From the NCBI GenBank assembly GCA_934630905.1, contig CAKTXN010000124.1, positions 1-5,013 on the forward strand: a DNA stretch of 5,013 bases, written 5' to 3'. Positions 1-4,739 of this stretch are shown here, in pieces. The DNA is from an uncultured Eggerthellaceae bacterium (GTDB taxonomy: Bacteria > Actinomycetota > Coriobacteriia > Coriobacteriales > Eggerthellaceae). Under the pieces are notes generated by a model. The model had not been told where the DNA came from. It saw only the letters and a list, made by a program, of their open reading frames with translations, and ran no database searches. Made by a program: the position numbers and the translations under genes. Within the stretch, counting starts at the first letter, position 1; each line of letters starts with the position of its first letter.

Positions 1-105
1 GCGAAGATGAACATTCACAAGCGCAGCGAGCTGTTGGACTACATCAACATGCACCGCGACAGCGAAAAGCCCGTACGTCCCGCCGCAAAGGCCGAGAAGA
101 AGTAA
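1..105 (+). CDS. LuxR-family transcriptional regulator, C-terminal end (partial)
   Basis: Frame 1 is open from the window edge to the TAA at 103-105, giving 34 residues. The stretch KMNIHKRSELLDYI matches the end of the LuxR/GerE helix-turn-helix, where the usual pattern is KLgVhsRqELl followed by a short helix. The recognition helix lies upstream of the window. The tail after it (residues about 20-34) is rich in Lys, Ala and Glu, as is common for the disordered end of these regulators. In Coriobacteriia such HTH domains often sit behind a membrane sensor domain, but nothing of that part is visible here. A strong terminator follows 21 bases after the stop, so this is the last gene of its transcript. 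The family call rests on a short motif, so it is good but not certain. Confidence 0.75.
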   Translation, partial: AKMNIHKRSELLDYINMHRDSEKPVRPAAKAEKK

Positions 106-126
106 CGGGAACGGGAGAAGGTGATT

Positions 127-152
127 GAGGCGCCCTGCGGGGCGCCTCTTTT
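127..152 (+). terminator. Intrinsic terminator of the LuxR-type gene
   Basis: A perfect 9-bp GC-rich stem (GAGGCGCCC at 127-135 pairing with GGGCGCCTC at 140-148) closes a 4-base loop and is followed at once by TTTT (149-152). It lies just past the stop codon at 105. The opposite strand has no T-run after the hairpin, so it acts on plus-strand transcription only. Confidence 0.9.
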
Positions 153-277
153 GTGCTAGGGAAACGGACCGAAAAAGCTCGAAGCGTCAGCCTACACCAG
201 ATACAAGCCAACACTGCGCAACACAACCATTCACACACCGCCACGTAAGCGATCTTCTAAACAGCGCATTTGCCAAT

Positions 278-1309
278 TTAACGTCCCTCGCAAAGGAACT
301 CATCAACCTCAGCAAGAAAACGGGCGATATCCATTGAATAATTCGGATAAGCTTCGTTCAATGCTTTCAAAGAAGCCACCCTGACCAGCAGCACGTCCTG
401 CAATCCCTTCTTCATTCGCTCGCTTTTGGCATACATCTGATTAGCCTCGACCTCATCAACCGTGTCGTAAACAAACAAGTCGGTCTTTTGAATCTCATAG
501 TCAATAACCATAAGGCAAAGAGCATCGCCTGAAAAATTTCCCCTCCGTGGAACGATTGTCACCGAATCTGAGCACGCTCTAAGTTTCTCGATTGCAAACA
601 ACTCATTGTTTAGGGATGCGATTTCCCTTCGCAGCTCGCCCCTAAACGCGGGCGTTTCTGGAACCAGCGGGGACCCCTCTTTAATAGCAAAGGCATTCGA
701 AATCAAGGCAAACAGCCTCTTTTCCTTTTCCGACCCACCACCGAATTTCAAAGTATTTCTCGACATTACATCATAGGTTTCCAACGCGGTCGCCCATGCA
801 TGCTGGAGTCGGGTTCGAACTTGAGTTTCGCAAAACAGGTTGGTCAACCCAGCTTCAGGCGCATCGTGTCGAGAGATAACATGCGTGCTTCTATAGCCGT
901 TTAGTTTTGGGTGCGCAATGTAATCCTTCACACCCGTTTCCGGTTTTACGTTTAGCCGATTCTCAATTGCTGCAGAGATTTGCCTTACCGCTTCTATGTC
1001 GCTTGCGATTACTCGACACCCAACGATATCGCACATCTCGTTAAGTTTCATATTCAAACCAGGACGCCTAAGCTTTCCAACAATGGTGTCCATTCTTTTA
1101 AGCCTGCCGACAACAACAGCCTGGGAGTCTATCGAATATGAAATATCTTTAAGGGTCTCGGGTGCTTCGAGAAATACTTCTTTATGGGCTTCTCTCCACT
1201 CGTCAACAACCGACCTGGCAAACGACGCCTCTTCGCCAAAAGGGTTCACGCACTTTGCGAGAAACTCGCCGGCCTTCTTTGCTTGATTCTTTGACAGCTT
1301 TCCGCTCAT
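278..1309 (-). CDS. RelA/SpoT-domain protein, putative toxSAS toxin of a Panacea-linked toxin-antitoxin pair
   Basis: A 343-aa protein with a RelA/SpoT synthetase domain (PF04607) at about residues 60-180. The motifs expected for pyrophosphate transfer are present: R69 and K71 in GRLKRMDTIVGKLRR, D94 in CDIVGCRVI, the G-loop DYIAHPKLNGYRSTH (129-143, with Y139 expected to stack on the acceptor), and ETQVRTRLQHAW (161-172) with E161, Q163 and R165. No HD hydrolase, TGS or ACT domain is visible, so it is a single-domain synthetase, not a housekeeping Rel. A C-terminal extension (about 180-343) carries a helical part and a conserved-looking end, with AYPNYSMDIARF at 320-331. The start overlaps the upstream Panacea gene in an ATGA junction, and I see no Shine-Dalgarno before it, which suggests translational coupling. 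Known toxSAS enzymes make toxic (pp)pApp or pyrophosphorylate tRNA CCA ends; which one applies here cannot be read from sequence. A non-toxic alarmone synthetase is the alternative. Confidence 0.85.
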   Translation of the reverse strand: MSGKLSKNQAKKAGEFLAKCVNPFGEEASFARSVVDEWREAHKEVFLEAPETLKDISYSIDSQAVVVGRLKRMDTIVGKLRRPGLNMKLNEMCDIVGCRVIASDIEAVRQISAAIENRLNVKPETGVKDYIAHPKLNGYRSTHVISRHDAPEAGLTNLFCETQVRTRLQHAWATALETYDVMSRNTLKFGGGSEKEKRLFALISNAFAIKEGSPLVPETPAFRGELRREIASLNNELFAIEKLRACSDSVTIVPRRGNFSGDALCLMVIDYEIQKTDLFVYDTVDEVEANQMYAKSERMKKGLQDVLLVRVASLKALNEAYPNYSMDIARFLAEVDEFLCEGR

Positions 1310-1779
1310 GAGGCCAGATTTGCAAACGCAACGTTACTGCAGGCCGAAGAACTGTAGTATTCCTTTATCGCCTGCTTAGCAATAACGGCAGTACAGCGTT
1401 CGTCATCGGAGCACCCATTTCTCGCATCAAGCCAAGGGGACTCAGCATGAGTGAGCGCGCTCAGTTCTTGCCCGCTAAGCTTACCCAACGCAAGCACGAC
1501 ATGCTTCACGCACGCCGCCTGCTCCTTTGTAACCTTGCCCAAATCACCCCCAGCTCGCAAATCTCCTTTACCGACGACAAACAAACCCTTGTGAGCCCGA
1601 AACAAGGGGGGGCACACGGGGCCATTGACCCAAGCTTCAAAGTCATCGGAAAAGAGCGGCTCGTCGAGGGTCACCAACGAATAGGCCTGACTGTAGAACA
1701 CAAGCTTCTGAAGCTTCATGGTGGAGACATAGCCAACTTCAGACAAAACGTACTCAGCGACATCAAACACGCCAACCAT
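1306..1779 (-). CDS. Panacea-domain (DUF4065, SocA-like) protein, putative antitoxin
   Basis: A 157-aa protein with clear Panacea/DUF4065 signatures: the N-terminal helix FDVAEYVLSE, then MKLQKLVFYSQAY (21-33), then PLFSDDFEAWVNGPVCP (41-57) and HKG (63-65), with HAESPW (111-116) further on. The family includes Caulobacter SocA and the antitoxins that neutralise many unrelated toxins, among them toxSAS enzymes. It is the promoter-proximal gene, and its TGA overlaps the ATG of the RelA/SpoT gene, the usual antitoxin-first order. The start is supported by a perfect AAGGAGGA just upstream. The C-terminus after about residue 140 is Ser/Ala-rich and unremarkable. Direct contact between this protein and the downstream enzyme is inferred from the known pairing, not seen. 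A proteolytic-adaptor role like that of SocA is the alternative. Confidence 0.88.
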   Translation of the reverse strand: MVGVFDVAEYVLSEVGYVSTMKLQKLVFYSQAYSLVTLDEPLFSDDFEAWVNGPVCPPLFRAHKGLFVVGKGDLRAGGDLGKVTKEQAACVKHVVLALGKLSGQELSALTHAESPWLDARNGCSDDERCTAVIAKQAIKEYYSSSACSNVAFANLAS

Positions 1780-1782
1780 ATC

Positions 1783-1790
1783 TCCTCCTT
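1783..1790 (-). promoter_or_regulatory. Strong ribosome binding site of the Panacea gene
   Basis: The minus strand reads AAGGAGGA three bases before the ATG at 1779. It fixes the start of the Panacea gene. The downstream RelA/SpoT gene has no comparable site, so the antitoxin should be made in excess of the toxin (inference). Confidence 0.8.
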
Positions 1791-1824
1791 GCTCTTGAAC
1801 GGGAACTCGTTATAGATGGAAGGT

Positions 1825-1843
1825 ATTATCTCACATATGTCAA
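1825..1843 (-). promoter_or_regulatory. Candidate promoter of the Panacea/RelA-SpoT operon
   Basis: Reading the minus strand, TGAGATAAT (1833-1825) fits an extended -10 element (TGn plus GATAAT) and would start transcription about 38 bases before the Panacea ATG. A perfect TTGACA lies at 1843-1838, but it is too close to this -10 and too far (23 bases) from the alternative TATAAC at 1814-1809, so the elements do not form one textbook promoter. The 8-bp palindrome ACATATGT (1833-1840) sits in the middle and could bind a regulator. Confidence 0.35.
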
Positions 1844-2280
1844 TTGGACCTGAATCTACTCTATTTATGTCGGAAAGCCAATCAGCATCGCACGGTGCGA
1901 ACAGAGAAGAACATGGGCCGAGAGCGATAGATGAGCGACGAAATCCAAAACCGTCCGTTCCTCTCTTCCCCATCGATGCAACCGACATCGCATTTCGCCG
2001 TATCACATACGAGGAATTAAAGTCGTTCTCCTCGATTACAAATCAGAAATAGACTGTCCATTTATGCGAAAACGGTCTTGAATGCTGTACGACCAAACGG
2101 ACGTTCTCCATTCCTCCCCAAGGATTCCTCCACGTTCTGTCCTCCCGTTTTTTCTCAGAGGAATACAAGAACGATCGATGAACGGTTTCTCTTGAGATTT
2201 AATTTTCCGTCCTCTATGGTGACAGGAATATAATTTCCATTACTGCTGGTGACTGCATATTTCTTAAATGACAACCGCGC
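1844..2280. other. Intergenic region between the two divergent operons, no convincing gene
   Basis: This stretch separates the minus-strand Panacea operon from the plus-strand XRE operon. A 78-codon plus-strand frame (1816-2052) runs through it, but it has no ribosome binding site, no recognisable motif and overlaps the Panacea promoter, so I do not call it a gene. Between 2101 and 2138 there are short pyrimidine-rich direct repeats (ACGTTCT twice, ATTCCTCC twice). A perfect TATAAT is at 2229-2234, with only a poor -35 at the right distance. The stretch is A/T-richer than the flanks and may hold regulator sites for both operons. Confidence 0.5.
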
Positions 2281-2310
2281 TTGATAGCTTGGTCTAAATC
2301 GATGTACTAT
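2281..2310 (+). promoter_or_regulatory. Candidate promoter of the XRE operon
   Basis: TTGATA (2281-2286) and TACTAT (2305-2310) are separated by 18 bases, a fair sigma-70-type promoter. Transcription would begin near 2317, about 30 bases before the XRE ATG. The TATAAT at 2229-2234 is an alternative with a better -10 and a worse -35. Confidence 0.45.
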
Positions 2311-2316
2311 GCTGAC

Positions 2317-2331
2317 GACGTATCAAACGTC
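2317..2331. promoter_or_regulatory. Candidate XRE operator (inverted repeat)
   Basis: GACGT (2317-2321) and ACGTC (2327-2331) form a perfect inverted repeat with a 5-base spacer. It sits at the predicted transcription start and 16 bases before the XRE start codon. Small XRE repressors commonly bind such short dyads at their own promoter, so autorepression is plausible; the assignment is inferred from position and symmetry only. Confidence 0.4.
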
Positions 2332-2347
2332 TTACGAAAGGTAGAAT

Positions 2348-2536
2348 ATGTCGAACATCGCAGAGAAGATAAGGGTACGGCGCAAAAACCTCGGTCTCTC
2401 GCAAGAGAGCTTGGCCGAGCGATTACACGTTTCTCGACAGACGATATCGTCTTGGGAGAACGGCAAGTCGGCCATAAAACTCGAGAACGCAAAACCCTTA
2501 AGCGATGAGCTTAAGATTCCGCTCGATGAATTCTGA
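2348..2536 (+). CDS. Small XRE-family transcriptional regulator
   Basis: A complete 62-aa Cro/C1-type helix-turn-helix protein made of little else than the domain: IAEKIRVRRKNLGLSQE (4-20), second helix SLAERLHV (21-28), recognition helix SRQTISSWENGK (29-40), and the closing helix with LSDELKIPLDEF (51-62). The pattern vSRQTISkWENGKs is the hallmark of the family. The start at 2348 has AAAGG six bases upstream. The gene ends 16 bases before the next gene, which has its own strong ribosome binding site, so the two form an operon. Being so short, it should act as an autoregulating dimer, either a plain repressor or an antitoxin for the downstream protein. The codons of the recognition helix contain a 14-bp perfect palindrome (2439-2452). 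Confidence 0.9.
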   Translation: MSNIAEKIRVRRKNLGLSQESLAERLHVSRQTISSWENGKSAIKLENAKPLSDELKIPLDEF

Positions 2537-2541
2537 TACTG

Positions 2542-2547
2542 AAGGAG
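2542..2547 (+). promoter_or_regulatory. Ribosome binding site that fixes the start of the downstream gene
   Basis: AAGGAG lies five bases before the ATG at 2553. The open frame extends upstream to an ATG at 2505, but that start lies inside the XRE gene and has no such site, so 2553 is preferred. Confidence 0.8.
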
Positions 2548-2552
2548 CCCCC

Positions 2553-3134
2553 ATGAACCCAGCATACAATTTTTTTCTTAGCGAGAAGATCGCTCTAGCT
2601 GCCTGCAGGGCAATCAACAAGAATCCCGAGGTCCCATTAGAGAAGGAAAACCTGGTCAAGCTTCAACACGGCAACATCTCGAAGGAGAATGCCCAGAAAA
2701 ACATAAACACCCTCAGAAAGCTAGGCATCCTGGACGAAACGGGCCTACCAACCGACTTAGGGAGAAATTGGGCGAATGAGATCACCAGAAAAGATGCAAC
2801 CGCCATCATTATGCAAACATCTTTCCCCAGCGGAACAATTCAGGCATCTTCCCTTCCTAGCAACGATTTCGTTGCATGGATAGCGAAGAATGCGAACACG
2901 ACGAAAAGCGTCGCCGAAAAGAGCGTCACAACCTTTCGGATTTTAATGCGCATCTGCGAGCAAGAGACGCCAAAAAAAGAGAGCTGCCGACACCGCTCGC
3001 CACAAAAGAAAAACGCCTTTTCTGAAATGAATGGTCAATGCGTCATGCGCGTTCCAATCACCGCAAACGAAGAACAAATTAGGACGATTGCGAAAACGGC
3101 GCTCGAACTCAACATTCCTGTCGAGTTTTTCTGA
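2553..3134 (+). CDS. Unknown protein with two HTH-like segments, faintly DUF5343-like, partner of the XRE gene
   Basis: A 193-aa soluble protein with no signal peptide or membrane segment. Residues about 42-78 read as a winged-helix core: a helix (KENAQKNINTLRKLGIL) followed by DETGLPTDLGRNWANE, the familiar pattern of helix, hydrophobic turn, then PT.LG. A second helical segment (105-135) contains DFVAWIAKNA and SVAEKSVTTFRILMRI. A basic, probably flexible linker (about 137-157) leads to a short C-terminal alpha/beta piece beginning VMRVPITANEEQIRTIAKTA. Two HTH-like blocks followed by a short piece of this kind resemble DUF5343 proteins, but I am recalling a pattern and have no alignment. 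It is co-transcribed with the XRE gene. It could be a DNA-binding partner, a toxin controlled by the XRE protein, or a phage-defence component; no catalytic motif is visible. That it is a real gene is well supported; its function is unknown. Confidence 0.75.
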   Translation: MNPAYNFFLSEKIALAACRAINKNPEVPLEKENLVKLQHGNISKENAQKNINTLRKLGILDETGLPTDLGRNWANEITRKDATAIIMQTSFPSGTIQASSLPSNDFVAWIAKNANTTKSVAEKSVTTFRILMRICEQETPKKESCRHRSPQKKNAFSEMNGQCVMRVPITANEEQIRTIAKTALELNIPVEFF

Positions 3135-3160
3135 TCAGTTCGACGAAAACCACTGTTAGG

Positions 3161-3189
3161 AAAAGGCCGGGGTTGCTACGACCTCGGCC
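3161..3189 (-). terminator. Possible minus-strand terminator between convergent genes
   Basis: On the minus strand GGCCGAGG (3189-3182) and CCCCGGCC (3172-3165) form an 8-bp stem with one A-C mismatch and a 9-base loop, followed by TTTT (3164-3161). It lies downstream of the UDP-glucose dehydrogenase remnant and would stop transcription from that side. On the plus strand the same hairpin pairs fully, with one G-U wobble, but has no T-run. The rest of 3135-3408 shows nothing I can name. Confidence 0.4.
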
Positions 3190-3408
3190 GATGAGGCCTG
3201 GCATAAATAGCCGACTCAGCGAAGCGAGATTTTAACCACGTCAGCGAAGTAATGCACCGCAAACGCGAATCGCCTGCACCGCACGGCGTGTCGCCCAACT
3301 CAAACCTAAAATCCAGCCGCGGCCAAATCGGAAGAGAGGCGCGCCGCGCCAGCCGATTACACCCCTCGATTCAATCCAGCAGAGTCCCAAACAGAGACCC
3401 CGTCTGCG

Positions 3409-3946
3409 CTAGTCCCTCTTGAACAGGCCGCGCGTGTGTAGCTTGCCGACTACGTCGGATAGATTGTCGCTCCAGCAGTTGGACACGACCACGTCGCGCT
3501 CGGCCTTGGATTTGGACTCCGCCAAATCGTGCGTGATCTCGCCGCCAAAGAACTCCGACTCGTCGAGTTCGGGCGCGTAAACCACCGCGGGCACGCCCTT
3601 GGCCCTGACGCGCTTCATGACGCCCTGGATGGAGCTCGCGCGGAAGTTGTCAGCTTGACTTCCGGTCAGGCATACACGCCGACGACCGGCTTCTTCCTGC
3701 CCTCGTGGACCTTGTTCCATACCATCTGCAGCACCTCGTCGGCGACGAAGTCTTCGCAGGTTCGGTCGGCGTCGACGATGCCTCAATCAGATTCTGGGGC
3801 ACGTCCTTGTGGTTCGCCAGCAACTGCTTGGTGTCTTTGGGCAGACAGTAGCCGCCGTAGCCAAAGCCAGGGTTGTTGTAGCAGGCGCCAACGCGCGGCT
3901 CCAAGCACGCGTCGTCGATGACGTCGCGGATATTAAGGCCAACCAA
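3409..3946 (-). pseudogene. ugd: UDP-glucose 6-dehydrogenase, C-terminal remnant with two frameshifts
   Basis: Minus-strand homology to UDP-glucose 6-dehydrogenase, which oxidises UDP-glucose to UDP-glucuronate for surface polysaccharides, runs through three frames. The first (about 3941-3782) encodes NPGFGYGGYCLPKDTKQLL, including the catalytic cysteine, then VPQNLIE. At about 3781-3779 one base is missing (GAGGCATC where GAGGCCATC is expected). The second frame continues IVDADRTCEDFVADEV and then KKPVVGVY to 3672. There another base is missing (TATGCCTG for TAT-CGC-CTG). The third frame reads LTGSQADNFRASSIQGVMKR and ends LHTRGLFKRD at the TAG (3409-3411), the normal C-terminus of the family. 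The N-terminal NAD-binding Rossmann domain and much of the central helix, roughly the first half of a protein of about 400 aa, are gone. With both losses no enzyme can be made. The stop position and the well-kept protein sequence suggest recent decay. Confidence 0.92.
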
Positions 3947-4076
3947 AGGCAGCAGTTATGAAATCGGAATGAAATCAGGAACCAGGACGGAAGTTGTCGG
4001 CAGGATAAAGACCGAAATGACGAAGCGCTTCCCAATCGCGCAAGCGAGCCCCGACCATTCCCTCGATTCGGTTCGA

Positions 4077-4112
4077 TTCTAACCATTCTAACCACCATGG
4101 TTAGAATGGTTA
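4077..4112. promoter_or_regulatory. Perfect 15-bp inverted repeat with tandem 9-mers, probable operator
   Basis: TAACCATTCTAACCA (4080-4094) is followed after three bases by its exact reverse complement (4098-4112). The unit TTCTAACCA occurs twice in tandem (4077-4085, 4086-4094), once inverted (4098-4106), and in part a fourth time (4107-4112). The right arm contains TAGAAT (4102-4107), a good -10 hexamer that would start transcription at or next to the ATG at 4116. A regulator bound here would block that promoter. There is no T-run and no gene ending just before it, so a terminator is unlikely. Confidence 0.7.
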
Positions 4113-4115
4113 TAT

Positions 4116-4362
4116 ATGCAGAACGAAATCCTGCAATTCTTGGCTGAGCACCCCTCAACCGCCCGAAAAGAGATGCAGACACCGTTCAGGAGGAGTCGAT
4201 CCACAGCTTGCCGTATATTGAGGGAGATGGTGGACAAAAGGGGAGGAAATCGTGGCGGCCGGTGAAAGCCACGCCTCGCGATACGAATCGCCACAGTACA
4301 GCGCTAGGGCAATTATCCGTATATACCAACTTGATTGCAGGCCTCATTTCGGTTCAAAATAG
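4116..4362 (+). pseudogene. Small winged-helix regulator, frameshifted
   Basis: From the ATG at 4116 the frame encodes MQNEILQFLAEHPSTARKEM, then SRSTACRILREMVDK: a helix, a turn and a recognition helix in the style of the winged-helix domains found alone or on ATP-binding (AlbA_2-type) regulators of Coriobacteriia. At the run AAAAGGGG (4236-4243) the zero frame changes to an Arg/Gly-rich tail and stops at 4265. Skipping one base restores GEEIVAAGESHASRYESPQY, the expected wing, and stays open to a TAG at 4360-4362. One extra base in the homopolymer therefore explains the break. The last codons before 4362 may already be foreign. No Shine-Dalgarno precedes the ATG, and the inverted repeat ends three bases before it, so a leaderless transcript is possible. 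The family is assigned from pattern only. Confidence 0.6.
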
Positions 4363-4398
4363 GTTGCCCTTTGCTTGTCCGACCGCCCTCAACACCAA

Positions 4399-4739
4399 TG
4401 CGAACAATGCTACCACTTTCGTAGGACTCGACGTGCACGTCCGCTCGATAAAGGACTGTGCCTTCGCGCCGGCCACAGGCGAGACCGAGAGGAAATCGCT
4501 CGGATGCGACCACCAGCAAGCTCGCATCGTGGATGAAGTCCCTGCCCCAGCCTGCGAAACACGTCTACGAGTCAGGCGCGACAGGCTTCCACCTGTGCCG
4601 CAAGCTGCGCGCCATGGGCGTCGGCTGCGCCATCGGCGCGGTGTCGAAGATGCACAGGCCCGCCGCCGACCGCGGGCGAAGGACGGAGCGCCGCGACGCG
4701 CATTTCCTTGCCGTGCAGCTGGCGCTCGGAGTGGTCACC
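4399..4739 (+). pseudogene. IS110-family transposase, truncated and frameshifted
   Basis: The first part, in one frame, reads NNATTFVGLDVHVRSIKDCA and then GETERKSLGCD, the N-terminus of IS110 DEDD transposases, with the first catalytic Asp in GLDVH (codon at 4430). After a frameshift near 4502-4510 the homology resumes with KLASWMKSLPQPAKHVYESG, with the catalytic Glu in YESG (codon at 4569), then KLRAMGVGCAIGAVSKMHRP and RRTERRDAHFLA. Relatives usually have TDRRDA here, so the third catalytic Asp has become Glu (codon 4686-4688); the fourth Asp is kept (4695-4697). The likely original start is the ATG at 4399, now out of frame, probably by loss of one A in CGAACAAT. Homology ends at LGVVT (4739), roughly the first quarter to third of a normal 350-400 aa protein, with the C-terminal transposase domain missing. 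It cannot be active. The IS ends were not located. Confidence 0.85.

Noticed and set aside
44..244. Minus-strand open frame across the LuxR tail and terminator
   Set aside because: Its translation is low-complexity, Arg/Ser/Cys-rich, and it runs through the terminator hairpin.
1716..2006. 96-codon minus-strand open frame upstream of the Panacea gene
   Set aside because: It overlaps the Panacea start in another frame and shows no ribosome binding site or domain; the Panacea start with AAGGAGGA is clearly better.
1816..2052. 78-codon plus-strand open frame in the divergent intergenic region
   Set aside because: It has no ribosome binding site, a stop codon immediately before its ATG, no recognisable motif, and it overlaps the likely Panacea promoter.
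2045..2113. 22-codon minus-strand frame preceded by GGGGAGGA
   Set aside because: The purine run abuts the ATG too closely, the peptide is very short and it has no recognisable feature.
2505..2552. Earlier ATG for the 193-aa protein
   Set aside because: It would begin inside the XRE gene without a ribosome binding site; AAGGAG supports the ATG at 2553.
3216..3249. Direct repeat TCAGCGAAG (3216-3224 and 3241-3249) as an attachment site or CRISPR unit
   Set aside because: It has only two copies of nine bases, no integrase nearby and no regular spacing.
3787..4182. 131-codon minus-strand open frame covering the start of the dehydrogenase remnant
   Set aside because: It is a shadow in the wrong frame of the UDP-glucose dehydrogenase homology; its translation is Ser/Thr/Ala-rich noise.
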